Shown one piece after another: positions 17,858-27,182 of a stretch of DNA of 64,000 nt. The translations under genes and the position numbers were made by a program. Every line of letters starts with the position of its first letter. The first letter of the stretch is position 1. The stretch comes from Phycicoccus sp. Soil748 (GTDB lineage: Bacteria > Actinomycetota > Actinomycetes > Actinomycetales > Dermatophilaceae), in the NCBI RefSeq assembly GCF_001428025.1, contig NZ_LMSC01000006.1:180-64179 (forward strand). Reading direction: 5' to 3'. Below the pieces are notes generated by a model. The model was not told the origin of the DNA, did no database searches, and was given only the letters and a program-made list of their open reading frames with translations.

Positions 17858-19365
17858 GCGTCGCCGGCCGCGGCCGACTCGGGCTGCTGCGCCCACCACT
17901 GCCGCAGCGCGGCCTCGGCGGCCTCACGGCCGATGGGGCCCTGGTCCAGCCGGACCTCCAACAGGAAGGAGTAGGCGCGCCCCAGGACGGGTCCGGGGCG
18001 GATGCCGAGGACCTCGGCGATCTCGTTGCCGTTGAGCTCGGGACGCACCCTGGCCAGCTCCTCGGCCTCCTGCAGCGCCCCGATGCGCACCTCGAGGGCG
18101 TCGTACGTGGCTGATAGCCGCGCCGCCTTCCTCGCGTTGCGGGTCGTGGAGTCCGACCGGGTCAGGCGGTGCAGCCGGGGAAGCAGGGGTCCGGCGTCGG
18201 TGATGTAGCGACGTACGGCCGAGTCGGTCCACTGCCCGTCGCCGTACCCGTGGAACCGCAGGTGCAGCTCGGTGAGCCGGGCGACGGCCTTGACCGTCTC
18301 CTTGTCGAAGCGCAGTGCCTTGAGGCGCTTGGACGCCAGCTTGGCGCCGACGACCTCGTGGTGGTGGAAGGAGACGCCTCCGCCGTCCTCGAACCGCCGC
18401 GTCGCGGGCTTGCCGATGTCGTGCAGCAGGGCGGCCAGGCGCAGCCACAGGTCCGGCCCCGGCACCGACTCCGGCGGGCCGCCGGCCGGGCCCTCGAGGG
18501 CGATGGCCTGGTCGAGCACGGTGAGCGAGTGCTCGTAGACGTCCTTGTGCCGGTGGTGCTCGTCGATCTCGAGCCGCAGGGCGGGCAGCTCGGGCAGCAC
18601 GTGGTCGGCCAGCCCGGTGTCCACGAGCAGCCGCAGGCCGGGGCGCGGCGCGGGGGCGAGCAGCAGCTTGGTCAGCTCGTCACGCACCCGCTCGGCCGAG
18701 AGGATCCCGATCGAGCCGGCCATCTGCACCATCGCGGCGCGCACCTCCGGCGCCACCTCGACGCCGAGCTGCGCGGTGAACCGGCAGGCGCGCATCATCC
18801 GCAGCGGGTCGTCACCGAACGACAGCTCCGGCGCTCCCGGGGTCCGCAGCCGTCGGGCGGCGAGGTCGGCCAGCCCGGCATACGGGTCGACGAACTCCAT
18901 CGACGGCAGCCGCAGCGCCATCGCGTTGACGGTGAAGTCGCGGCGGACGAGGTCGTCCTCGAGGTTGTCGCCGAAGGCGACCACGGGCTTGCGCGTCTCG
19001 CCGTCGTAGGCGTCGGCCCGGTAGGTCGTGACCTCGACGGTGTGCTCGCCGCGCCGGGCGCCGATCGTGCCGAACTCGCGGCCGATGTCCCAGTGCGCGT
19101 CCGCCCAGGGCCGCAGGATGGCCTGCGTCTCGTCGGGGGTCGCGCTGGTCGTGAAGTCGAGGTCCGGGGAGGTGCGGCCGAGGAACGCGTCGCGCACCGG
19201 GCCGCCGACCAGGGCGAGCTCGTGGCCGGCCGCGGCGAAGAGGCCGCCGAGCTCGGTGAGCAGCGGGACGACCGGCGCGAGGTGGGCGGTGGCCTGTCGC
19301 ATGAGCTCGGGCAGCAGGGCCGGTGCGGGGTCGGCCTGCGGCTCGCGGGGATCAGCGGTGGACAC
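17854..19365 (-). CDS. cca: CCA tRNA nucleotidyltransferase with HD domain
   Basis: 503 residues from the GTG at 19363-19365. It has a class II nucleotidyltransferase head (LVGGPVRDAFLG, then SPDLDFTTSA with the catalytic Asp pair), the RRDFTVNAMAL and DPLRMMRACRF motifs, a tRNA-binding helical body and an HD hydrolase motif (LLHDIGKP). It adds or repairs the 3' CCA of tRNAs. A TTG three codons upstream is possible, but the GTG sits eight bases after a TAGGCT -10 box and has no Shine-Dalgarno, which suggests a leaderless transcript starting at the GTG. It matches the actinobacterial PcnA position next to the NUDIX gene. Confidence 0.93.
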   Translation of the reverse strand: MSTADPREPQADPAPALLPELMRQATAHLAPVVPLLTELGGLFAAAGHELALVGGPVRDAFLGRTSPDLDFTTSATPDETQAILRPWADAHWDIGREFGTIGARRGEHTVEVTTYRADAYDGETRKPVVAFGDNLEDDLVRRDFTVNAMALRLPSMEFVDPYAGLADLAARRLRTPGAPELSFGDDPLRMMRACRFTAQLGVEVAPEVRAAMVQMAGSIGILSAERVRDELTKLLLAPAPRPGLRLLVDTGLADHVLPELPALRLEIDEHHRHKDVYEHSLTVLDQAIALEGPAGGPPESVPGPDLWLRLAALLHDIGKPATRRFEDGGGVSFHHHEVVGAKLASKRLKALRFDKETVKAVARLTELHLRFHGYGDGQWTDSAVRRYITDAGPLLPRLHRLTRSDSTTRNARKAARLSATYDALEVRIGALQEAEELARVRPELNGNEIAEVLGIRPGPVLGRAYSFLLEVRLDQGPIGREAAEAALRQWWAQQPESAAAGDA

Positions 19366-19373
19366 GAGGGACA

Positions 19374-19394
19374 AGCCTAGGCGCTCGTTAGAGT
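19374..19394. promoter_or_regulatory. Back-to-back leaderless promoters for cca and the NUDIX gene
   Basis: Only 35 bp separate the two divergent GTG starts. The minus strand has TAGGCT at complement 19374-19379, eight bases before the cca GTG. The plus strand has TAGAGT at 19389-19394, six bases before the NUDIX GTG. Neither gene has a ribosome binding site, so transcription should begin at or next to the start codons. Confidence 0.65.
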
Positions 19395-19400
19395 GGCCGG

Positions 19401-19895
19401 GTGAGCTCCCCTGCGCGTGACCCCGAGCGGCTGGTTCCCAGCCGCCCGAGGCTGCCCGCGGTGGAGGAGCGCTCCGCCGGGGGCATCGTCGTCGACATCC
19501 ACGACGGGGTCGCGCGGATCGCCGTCATCGCCCGCCGCAACCGGGCCGGCCGCGTCGAGTGGTGCCTGCCCAAGGGCCACCGGGAGGGTTCGGAGACCCT
19601 GCCCGAGACCGCCGCGCGGGAGGTCGCCGAGGAGACCGGTATCGAGGGCCGCGTGCTCACCGAGCTCGGCACCATCGACTACTGGTTCGCCACCCACGAC
19701 CACCGCGTGCACAAGTTCGTCCACCACTACCTCCTCGAGGCCACCGGGGGCCGGCTCACCATCGACAACGACCCCGACCACGAGGCCATCGACGTCGCCT
19801 GGCTGCCCCTGCGCGAGGCCCATGAGCACCTCACCTTCCCCAACGAGCGCCGCATCGCCCGACAGGCCTGGCACCGTCTGGCCGGAGACGGGTGA
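19401..19895 (+). CDS. NUDIX hydrolase (MutT4-like position)
   Basis: 164 residues. The NUDIX box is complete, running from GHREGSETL through REVAEETG, with the Gly, two Glu and REVxEExG residues that bind the metal. The context between the CCA-adding enzyme and the DUF6049/MurJ genes is that of MutT4 (Rv3908) in mycobacteria. Likely hydrolyses a nucleoside diphosphate derivative; the substrate is not readable from sequence. The GTG start is leaderless. Its TGA overlaps the ATG of the following gene by one base (TGATG). Confidence 0.9.
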   Translation: MSSPARDPERLVPSRPRLPAVEERSAGGIVVDIHDGVARIAVIARRNRAGRVEWCLPKGHREGSETLPETAAREVAEETGIEGRVLTELGTIDYWFATHDHRVHKFVHHYLLEATGGRLTIDNDPDHEAIDVAWLPLREAHEHLTFPNERRIARQAWHRLAGDG

Positions 19896-22027
19896 TGGCC
19901 CGGTCCCCCGTATGCCGCGTGCTCGCCGCGGCAGTGCTCGTGCTGCCCGCTCTCGCGGCCGGCTCCGCGACCGGCTCGGTCCCGGGGGCGTCGGCCGACC
20001 CGGCGCCCACCGGCGGTGCGGCAGCCGCGGTGCCGGAGATCCGCCCTGCCGCCGACGCCGCCGGCACCACCCTGCAGCTCACCGGCCTGAGCCCTGCCGT
20101 CGTCACCCCGGGCGACACGCTGACCGTGAGCGGGACCATCCGCAACGACGGGACCAGGGCGCTGAGCCGACCCCTCGTGCGCATCGTCGCCGGCTCCTAC
20201 CCCGCCGCCCCCAACGCCCGCCAGGCCGTCCGCGACTGGGCGGCCTCCACCGGCCCGGCGCAGGGCTCGGTCGTCGGCCAGGCGCGGCTGGCCGGCACCG
20301 TCGCGCCGGGCACGTCGGCGGCGTTCCGGGTCAAGGTCACCGGTCTCGCCGCGCTGCGCACCGAGGCGACGTACGGCGCGCTGCCCCTGAGCGTGGAGTC
20401 GGGGACCGCCGCGGTGCGCACGTTCGCCGGCTACCAGCGGATCAAGCAGTACCAGCCGATGTCGGTGGCGTTCGCGGTCCCGTTGACCCTCGACCCCGAC
20501 CCCGACCTCTTCGGTGCCACCGGCGTCGCCCGTGAGACGGCCTGGGGCTCGGCCCTCGAGCCCTCGTCCCGGCTGAGCCGGGTGCTGGACGCCACCCAGG
20601 ACGCCGCGGTGACCTGGGCCGTGGACCCGTCGCTCACCCCGAGCCTGCTGCCCGCCCCGTCCGACGTGGGGGCCACCGGCACCCGGGAGAACGCCCTGCG
20701 CACCGCCACCGAGCTGCGGATCACCTCGGCGTCGGCGCAGCACACGCCGTGGGTGCTGCCCGACACCGACGCAGACCTCGGTGCCGTTGCCGGCCAGGGC
20801 AGTGCCGAGGGCCTCTTCGAGTCGCTCATCGAGCGCTCCGCCGACGTGGCCGAGCAGCTGCACGGCCGCGCCGACATCGCCTGGCCCGCCGACGGCACCT
20901 ACACCGTGCGGGCGGAGACCGGGCTGCGCCGGCTGTTCCGGGTGCCTGCGCTGGCCGCCCAGGTGGCCTCCACCAGCGCCCTGCCGCAGGGGCTCGCCGG
21001 CCAGACGCCGGGAGCGGCCCAGCGCAGCACCACCGGCCTTCCGCTGCTCGCCTACGACGACTCCCTGAGCACGTTGCTCGGGCACACGCGCTCCGCGCAG
21101 GAGGGCCTGCTGAGCACCCAGCAGTTCGTCGCGGAGTCGGCGGCCCTGCTCAACGAGCTCCCCGGCACCTCGGGCCGGGCCGTTTTCGTCACCGCACCGC
21201 GGTCGTTCAACCCCGATCCCGCCACGGCCAAGCGGTTCCTCGCGACCGTGTCCGCGATCCCGTGGCTGTCCCCCACCTCCACCGAGGCGGAGCTGGAGGC
21301 GGCGCGCCGTACCGCCCCCACACAGGCCGCCCCCGTCACCCGGCCCACCACGCCCGCGGAGGGTGCCACGCGGCCGGTGCTCACCGCCACGCGCATCAGC
21401 GACCTCGAGCGCACGTTGCGCACCGTGCGCGGCGTCGCCCAGATCCGCGACGACGGCGACCTCTTCGCCCGCACGTGGACCCGTGCCGCCGAGCAGCTCG
21501 CCTCGACCCGGTGGCGCTCGGCCCCCACCGCCTGGAACACCCTCAGCGGCCGCGTGACCACCGCCGCGCGCCAGACGACGACCGCCGTGAAGGTCAGTGC
21601 CGGCACCATCAACTTCCTCGCCGACTCCGGCCGCCTCCAGATCACCGTCACCAACGACCTCGACCTGCCGGTGGAGAACGTCAAGCTCACCGTGGAGGCG
21701 TCCAACCCACGCCTGCGCATCGACAGCCAGCCCTCGGTGCTGCGCATCGGCCCGCACAGCCGGGCCACCGTCAGTGTCAGCGTCACCGCCCTGGCCGCCG
21801 GCCTCGTGCCGCTGCGCACCACCCTGACCACCCCCGACGGCACCGTGGTCGGGCAGGGCGCCGACGTGATGGTGCGCGTGACCCCCACCGGCAACTGGGT
21901 GTACGCCGCGCTGGGTGGCCTCGCGGCGCTCGTCCTGGCCCTCGGTATCGTGCGCACCGTCCGGCGCCGGCCGGGCCGCGACGACCACCCCACCCCCGAC
22001 ACCCACCCCGTGGAGGCTTCCGGATGA
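19895..22027 (+). CDS. DUF6049 family secreted/membrane protein
   Basis: 710 residues with an N-terminal signal peptide (hydrophobic 8-27), a large extracytoplasmic region rich in Thr/Ala with an early Ig-like domain (about 50-170), a long mixed middle, another beta domain near 560-660 and one C-terminal membrane span (about 668-690) followed by a basic tail. This corresponds in position to Rv3909, always found just before MurJ in actinobacteria, but its biochemical role is unknown; link to lipid II export or cell-wall synthesis is inferred. The ATG (19895) overlaps the NUDIX stop; a GTG one codon earlier is an alternative. Confidence 0.85.
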   Translation: MARSPVCRVLAAAVLVLPALAAGSATGSVPGASADPAPTGGAAAAVPEIRPAADAAGTTLQLTGLSPAVVTPGDTLTVSGTIRNDGTRALSRPLVRIVAGSYPAAPNARQAVRDWAASTGPAQGSVVGQARLAGTVAPGTSAAFRVKVTGLAALRTEATYGALPLSVESGTAAVRTFAGYQRIKQYQPMSVAFAVPLTLDPDPDLFGATGVARETAWGSALEPSSRLSRVLDATQDAAVTWAVDPSLTPSLLPAPSDVGATGTRENALRTATELRITSASAQHTPWVLPDTDADLGAVAGQGSAEGLFESLIERSADVAEQLHGRADIAWPADGTYTVRAETGLRRLFRVPALAAQVASTSALPQGLAGQTPGAAQRSTTGLPLLAYDDSLSTLLGHTRSAQEGLLSTQQFVAESAALLNELPGTSGRAVFVTAPRSFNPDPATAKRFLATVSAIPWLSPTSTEAELEAARRTAPTQAAPVTRPTTPAEGATRPVLTATRISDLERTLRTVRGVAQIRDDGDLFARTWTRAAEQLASTRWRSAPTAWNTLSGRVTTAARQTTTAVKVSAGTINFLADSGRLQITVTNDLDLPVENVKLTVEASNPRLRIDSQPSVLRIGPHSRATVSVSVTALAAGLVPLRTTLTTPDGTVVGQGADVMVRVTPTGNWVYAALGGLAALVLALGIVRTVRRRPGRDDHPTPDTHPVEASG

Positions 22028-23694
22028 GCGACACCGCGCCGGAGGGGAGGGCCGAGCACGAAGCCGAGGCCCCCGAGGGCAGCCTCGCCCGGTCCAGCGC
22101 AGTGATGGCGGCCGGCACGATCGTGTCGCGCCTGCTCGGGTTCGCCCGGGCCGCGCTGCTCGCCTCGGCGGTCGGCATCGGCCTCGCCGCCGACACGTTC
22201 CAGGTGGCCAACACCCTGCCCAACCAGTTCTACCTGCTGCTCGCGGGCGGGGTGCTCAACGCCGTCCTGGTCCCGCAGATCACCAAGGCCTCGACCCACG
22301 CCGACGGCGGCGACCGGTTCGTCAACCGCCTCATCACCCTGTCGCTGGCCCTGCTGCTCGGCGCGACCCTGGTCGTCACCGCCGCCGCCCCGCTGCTGGT
22401 GCGGCTGTTCTCCCAGAACTGGAGCTCGACCGCCCTCGGGCTTGCCACCGCCTTCGCGCTCATCTGCCTGCCCCAGGTCTTCTTCTACGGGCTCTACACG
22501 CTGCTCGGCCAGGTCCTCAACGCGCGCGGCAAGTTCGCGGCCTACATGTGGGCCCCGGTGCTGGCCAACCTCGTCGCCATCGTCGGGCTCGTCTTCTTCC
22601 GCCTGGCCCACGCCAAGAACATCCCGGTCGCGGACTGGACCCCGTCCATGGTCTGGCTGCTCGCCGGCACGGCCACCCTCGGCGTGGTGGCCCAGGCCGT
22701 GGCGCTGTGGCTGCCGCTGCGCAGGATCGGGTTCCGGTACCGGCCCGTGTGGGGCTTCCGTGGCGTCGGCCTCGGTTCCGCCTCGCGCGTCGCGGTGTGG
22801 ACGTTCGCCGCCGTCGCCGTGAGCCAGCTCGGGTTCATCGTGACGTCCAAGGTGATGACCCGCGCGGGAGACCTGCTCGACGAGCGCCACGAGGTCGGGG
22901 CCGGCATCGCGGCCTACGGCTTCGCCTTCCTGCTCTTCATGCTCCCCCACTCGCTGTTCACCGTCAGCCTCGTCACCGCCCTGTTCACGCGGCTGTCGCA
23001 GTCGGCGCACCGCGGCGACGACGCGGAGGTCGTCTCCGACCTCGGGCGCGGCCTGCGGATGCCGGCCGTCCTGCTCCTGCCCGCCACCGTGGCCGTGACC
23101 GTGCTCGGCCCCCAGGTCGCGCGGGTGGCCTTCCCCGGCAACTCCCACGAGCAGACCCTGGCCATCGCCGGTGTCATGGTCGCGATGATGACCGGGCTCG
23201 TGCCCTTCGGCTGGCTCTACCTCGTGCAGCGCGTCTTCTACGCCTACGAGGACGCGAAGACGCCGTTCCGCCTCCAGGTGCTCGTGACCGTCGTCGCCTC
23301 GGCCGTCAACCTCACGGCCCTGCTCGCGGCCCCGGGGCGCGCCGGCGTCATCGTCGGCCTGGGGCAGACCGTGAGCAACCTCGTCGCCGCGCTGGTGGGG
23401 TTCGCCCTGCTGCGCCGCCGGCTGGGCTCCCTGCACCTGTCCCCGGCCGTGCGCGTCTACGTGCGGCTCGCCGTGGCCTCCCTCGTCGCGGCCGTGCCGA
23501 CCCTCGTCCTGCTCTGGCTGCTCGGCCGCCTGGGCGTCGAGGCCGAGCGCTGGTCGGGCGCCGCGGTCGAGCTCGCCCTCGGCGGCGCGGTCTTCGTGGC
23601 CGTCGCCCTCGGGGTGGCCCACGCCCTGCGCGTCGAGGAGGTCGGGCAGCTGCTGGACCCCGTGACGCGACGGCTGCGTCGTCGCCCGGCCTGA
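22024..23694 (+). CDS. murJ: Lipid II flippase MurJ (MviN)
   Basis: 556 residues, 14 predicted membrane spans, MOP-superfamily fold. The conserved start of the membrane domain (GTIVSRLLGFARAALLASA) and the later helices VLVTVVASAVNL and LRRRLGSLHLS fit MviN/MurJ. It moves lipid-linked peptidoglycan precursor across the membrane. The ATG overlaps the DUF6049 stop by ATGA. In mycobacteria the same protein carries a C-terminal pseudokinase; here that part is a separate downstream gene with its own promoter and ribosome binding site. Confidence 0.95.
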   Translation: MSDTAPEGRAEHEAEAPEGSLARSSAVMAAGTIVSRLLGFARAALLASAVGIGLAADTFQVANTLPNQFYLLLAGGVLNAVLVPQITKASTHADGGDRFVNRLITLSLALLLGATLVVTAAAPLLVRLFSQNWSSTALGLATAFALICLPQVFFYGLYTLLGQVLNARGKFAAYMWAPVLANLVAIVGLVFFRLAHAKNIPVADWTPSMVWLLAGTATLGVVAQAVALWLPLRRIGFRYRPVWGFRGVGLGSASRVAVWTFAAVAVSQLGFIVTSKVMTRAGDLLDERHEVGAGIAAYGFAFLLFMLPHSLFTVSLVTALFTRLSQSAHRGDDAEVVSDLGRGLRMPAVLLLPATVAVTVLGPQVARVAFPGNSHEQTLAIAGVMVAMMTGLVPFGWLYLVQRVFYAYEDAKTPFRLQVLVTVVASAVNLTALLAAPGRAGVIVGLGQTVSNLVAALVGFALLRRRLGSLHLSPAVRVYVRLAVASLVAAVPTLVLLWLLGRLGVEAERWSGAAVELALGGAVFVAVALGVAHALRVEEVGQLLDPVTRRLRRRPA

Positions 23695-23704
23695 GGCCAG
23701 ACCC

Positions 23705-23743
23705 TAGGATGACAGCGCAGCGCAGCGGCGACTCACCAGGAGG
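23705..23743 (+). promoter_or_regulatory. -10 box and ribosome binding site for the pseudokinase gene
   Basis: TAGGAT (23705-23710) follows the murJ stop by 11 bp and a perfect AGGAGG (23738-23743) lies four bases before a GTG (23748). Together they favour the GTG over the in-frame ATG at 23709, which overlaps the -10 box. Confidence 0.55.
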
Positions 23744-23747
23744 CAGT

Positions 23748-25703
23748 GTGCACGGGGTTGGGCCTTCGACGGTGCTGGGCGGCCGGTATGCCGTGCAGCG
23801 CCGGCTCGAGCAGCTGCCGAGGGCCGAGCGGTGGTCCGCGCACGACCTCACCCTCGAGCGCGACGTCGTCGTGGTCTGCTTCGGTGAGGACGAGGGCCAC
23901 GCCGCCGCGACGCTCGACGCCGCACGCCGTGCAGCCGGCCTCGACAACCACCGCCTCGTGCGGGTCCTGGACGTCGGCCGCTCCGAGGGCATCTCGTTCT
24001 TCGTCGAGGAGGCCATCCCCGAGGCCCACACCCTCGCCCAGGTCCTCGAGCAGGGCGGGCTGCCCGCCGAGGAGGCGCGCCGCATCGCCGGAGAGTCCGC
24101 CACCGGCCTCGAGGCCGCTCGGGCGCGCGGGCTGCACCACCTGCGCCTGACCCCCCACTCGGTCCTGCGCGCGTCCGACGGCACCATCAAGGTGCGCGGC
24201 GTCGCGACCGCCGCCGCGATGGCCTCCGAGGAGGACGTCCCCTCCGCCGAGGCCGCCCGGCTCGACGCCGTGGGCGTCGTCGCCATCACGTATGCCGCCC
24301 TGACCAGCCGCTGGCCCCTGCCCGGCGCCGTACCCGGCCTGGAGCAGGCCCCGCACGTGGTCGGTGGGGTCCCCGCCCCGTCGGAGATCGCGGCCGGCGT
24401 CCCGGGTGACCTCGACGCGCTGTGCCGCCTCACGCTCAACGACGACCAGGGCCCGCTCACCCCGGGCGACTTCGCCGCCCAGATCGCGCCCTGGGCCCCG
24501 ACCCAGGTCGTCGGGCTCGGGGGCAGCGCACCGCGGGAGGCCGACGACGGCCTCGCCCGCACGGTGGCGCTTCCCGTCGCCGGCCTCGAGCGCAGCGGGC
24601 TGCGACCCGACCGAGGTGACAGCCAGGCATCCCCCTCCACGGCAGCAGCAGGTGCAGCGGCGGGTGCGGGCGCACCGTACGACCAGGCCACCCAGGTGGT
24701 CCCCGCCCCGGGCGGGGCCCCGGGTCCCGGTCACCCCACCCCGGGCACGGCACAGCCGGGCGAGGAGCACGCCGAGGGCGGTGCGGGCGCTGGTGCCGCC
24801 GCCACGGCAGCCGCCGTCGGGACGGCCATAGGTGCCGCAGGGCACGCCGCCGGCCACGCCGCGGGGGCCGCAGCCCACCGCGTCGGGTCGTTCGCGAAGG
24901 CGGCCGCCGACAAGGCCGCCGAGCGCCGCGCCGCCCGCGAGGCCGCCGAGCGCCGCGCCGAGCAGCACCGGATCAGCCTCGACGAGGCGTTCGTCGACGG
25001 CGCCGACCCGCTCGACCCGCCGCTGCCGATGCTGCCGCCGGAGACGGCCGAGGCCCCGACCCGCGACCAGTCCAAGATCGTGCTGGCGATCATGGCGGCG
25101 TTCCTCGTGATCGTCACCGTGTTCGGCTTCTGGGGTGCCTCCCGGATCGGCTCGAAGTCCAACTTCGGCCTCGGCACCAACACCCCCCGCAACACGGTGA
25201 CCGTCACGGCGCCCACGGCCACCGTGGCCCCGAGCTCCGGCACCAGCTCGCCGAGCTCCAGCGGCAGCGCCGGGGAGCCCTTCGCGATCCTCAGCGCCAC
25301 CGGCTTCGACCCCGAGGGTGACAACGCGGAGCGCAACAGCGAGGCGCCGCGGGTCTTCGACGGCAAGCCCGACACGTTCTGGAGCTCCGAGGGCTACGCC
25401 AGCGCCAACCTCGGCGGCCTGAAGAAGGGGGTGGGTGTCCGCGTCGACCTCGGCCAGGTCCACAAGATCTCGGAGGTCGACCTGGTCCTGCCCGACGTCT
25501 CGGACGTCACCGTGTTCGTCGGCCAGGACCGCACCCGCGACAACACCACCGTCATCGGCACCTCGCAGGGCAAGAAGGGGGAGATCTCGCTCAAGGCCGA
25601 CAAGCCGGTCGACGGCCAGTACGTGTTCGTCTGGTTCACCTCGGTGTCGAAGGTGTCCGACGGCCGGTTCCGCGCCACGCTGGCCGAGGTCACCGTCCGC
25701 TAG
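23748..25703 (+). CDS. MurJ-associated membrane pseudokinase with discoidin-like exodomain
   Basis: 651 residues. The N-terminal 260 residues follow the protein kinase fold but key residues are lost: the VAVK Lys is Cys44 or a neighbour, HRDxKPxN reads HLRLTPH (131-137) and DFG reads RGV (150-152). A long Ala/Pro-rich linker ends in a charged Arg/Glu helix, a membrane span lies near 443-465, and the external C-terminus (about 510-651) is a beta domain of the discoidin type. This equals the C-terminal half of mycobacterial MviN, which binds the FHA protein FhaA when phosphorylated. It probably regulates lipid II export by recruitment, not catalysis. Confidence 0.85.
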   Translation: MHGVGPSTVLGGRYAVQRRLEQLPRAERWSAHDLTLERDVVVVCFGEDEGHAAATLDAARRAAGLDNHRLVRVLDVGRSEGISFFVEEAIPEAHTLAQVLEQGGLPAEEARRIAGESATGLEAARARGLHHLRLTPHSVLRASDGTIKVRGVATAAAMASEEDVPSAEAARLDAVGVVAITYAALTSRWPLPGAVPGLEQAPHVVGGVPAPSEIAAGVPGDLDALCRLTLNDDQGPLTPGDFAAQIAPWAPTQVVGLGGSAPREADDGLARTVALPVAGLERSGLRPDRGDSQASPSTAAAGAAAGAGAPYDQATQVVPAPGGAPGPGHPTPGTAQPGEEHAEGGAGAGAAATAAAVGTAIGAAGHAAGHAAGAAAHRVGSFAKAAADKAAERRAAREAAERRAEQHRISLDEAFVDGADPLDPPLPMLPPETAEAPTRDQSKIVLAIMAAFLVIVTVFGFWGASRIGSKSNFGLGTNTPRNTVTVTAPTATVAPSSGTSSPSSSGSAGEPFAILSATGFDPEGDNAERNSEAPRVFDGKPDTFWSSEGYASANLGGLKKGVGVRVDLGQVHKISEVDLVLPDVSDVTVFVGQDRTRDNTTVIGTSQGKKGEISLKADKPVDGQYVFVWFTSVSKVSDGRFRATLAEVTVR

Positions 25704-25731
25704 CCGTCCGCGGCGAGCAGGCGGCACACCC

Positions 25732-26280
25732 ATGAACCCCCGGCCACTGCAGGAGCGTGACGACCGCGAGCTCGTCAGGCTGCACGTCGAGGGCGACCCC
25801 GATGCGTTCGGCGAGCTCTTCCGGCGCCACCGCGACCGCATGTGGGCGGTGGCCCTGCGCACCACCGGCAACCGCGAGCTCGCCTCCGACTGCGTCCAGG
25901 ACGCCTTCATCTCGGCGTTCCGCCGCGCCGGCTCCTACCGCGGTGAGGCCGCGGTGACGACCTGGCTGCACCGCATCGTCGTCAACGCCTGCCTCGACCG
26001 CCTGCGCCGTGACAAGCCGACCTCCCAGCTGCCCGAGCGCGAGCTGTCCGACGGCCGGGACGCGCACTCCTCGGTGGACACCCGTCTCGACGTGCGGGAG
26101 GCGCTCGACCGGCTGCCGGAGGGCCAGCGCCTCGCCCTCGTCCTGGTCGACATGCACGGCCTGTCGGTCGCCGAGGCGGCGGCGGTGCTCGACGTGGCGG
26201 AGGGCACCGTGAAGTCGCGGTGCAGCCGCGGCCGAGAGGCTCTCGCGGCGATGCTGCGGGAACGATCGGGGCAGCCGTGA
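25732..26280 (+). CDS. sigM: ECF RNA polymerase sigma factor, SigM-type
   Basis: 182 residues: sigma region 2 (about 15-85, with DAFISAFRRAGSY and the WLHRIVVN helix) and region 4 (about 120-172, DMHGLSVAEAAAVLDV and VKSRCSRGR). Position between the MurJ module and trxB is that of SigM in mycobacteria. A putative anti-sigma gene follows within 80 bp. Its own target promoters cannot be deduced here, but a SigR/SigH-like promoter is present upstream of trxB. Confidence 0.9.
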   Translation: MNPRPLQERDDRELVRLHVEGDPDAFGELFRRHRDRMWAVALRTTGNRELASDCVQDAFISAFRRAGSYRGEAAVTTWLHRIVVNACLDRLRRDKPTSQLPERELSDGRDAHSSVDTRLDVREALDRLPEGQRLALVLVDMHGLSVAEAAAVLDVAEGTVKSRCSRGREALAAMLRERSGQP

Positions 26281-26359
26281 CGTCCTACCCATGGAGCCAC
26301 CGCCGAGCCCACCGGCCGGCCCCGTCCTCATCCCCCGTCCCGCCGAGGAGGTTGTCGTG

Positions 26360-27154
26360 GTGAGCACCCCGGCCGTGCCGCCTCGAGGACCCGACGACCC
26401 CGGGCGCGACCCCGACCTGGACGACCCCACGGGCGTCCGCGCCCTGCTGGCCGGCCTGGGCGACCCCGGTCCGATGCCCGCCGACCTCGTCGACCGCATC
26501 AACGCCTCGATCGCCGCGGAGCAGGCGGCCCGCGAGCGCGGTGACGCGACCGTGGTCCCCCTGCACCGTCCCCTGCCCGGATGGCAGCGCTACGGCCTGG
26601 TCGCCGCAGCGGTCGCGGGTCTCGCCGTCGGCGTCCCCGCCCTGCTCGGCGCGGGGCCGCAGGACGTCATGGCCTCCCTCAGCCGCTCCTCCAACGACTC
26701 CGCGGGGGCGGCGAGCTCGGCACAGGAGCTCCAGCCGCCCATCGCCTCCTTCACCCCGCCCGTGCCCGGATCCTCCGGCACCGCCGGCTCGGGCGGTCGG
26801 GCGAGCAGCCCCGTCGGGCAGGTCACCATGCTGGCCACCGGCACGGGGTACACGGCCTCGCACCTCGCGGAGCAGGCCCGCACCACGATGCTCGGGCCGT
26901 TCGACGGGTCGTCGTCGAGCTCGATGACCGGCCCCGCGTCCGGTGCCCAGGACGCGGAGGGCCTGCGCGAGTGCCTCACCGCGATGGGGGTCCCCGCGTG
27001 GATGCCGGCCGTCGGCGACGTGGCGACGTACGACGGCGGCAGGGCCGTCGTCGTCGTGGTCAGCAGCGACACCGGGCAGGACGTCTACGCCGTACCCACC
27101 TGGTGCGACGCCACGCACGCCCGGGCCCTCGCCGGCCCCGTGCCGATCCGCTGA
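26360..27154 (+). CDS. Putative membrane anti-sigma factor (RsmA-like position)
   Basis: 264 residues from GTG 26360, chosen because a GAGGAGG ribosome binding site ends eight bases upstream; an ATG at 26291 would add 23 residues without such a site. The N-terminal 75 residues are cytosolic with a helical LVDRINASIAAEQAAR segment, then one membrane span (about 82-102) and a Ser/Gly-rich exterior domain with a Cys pair (near 220 and 255). The zinc-binding His-Cys-Cys motif of typical anti-sigma factors is absent. Identified as the SigM anti-sigma factor by position only. Confidence 0.7.
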   Translation: MSTPAVPPRGPDDPGRDPDLDDPTGVRALLAGLGDPGPMPADLVDRINASIAAEQAARERGDATVVPLHRPLPGWQRYGLVAAAVAGLAVGVPALLGAGPQDVMASLSRSSNDSAGAASSAQELQPPIASFTPPVPGSSGTAGSGGRASSPVGQVTMLATGTGYTASHLAEQARTTMLGPFDGSSSSSMTGPASGAQDAEGLRECLTAMGVPAWMPAVGDVATYDGGRAVVVVVSSDTGQDVYAVPTWCDATHARALAGPVPIR

Positions 27155-27182
27155 CCCGCACCGGCCTGCCGCACGCCGGTCC

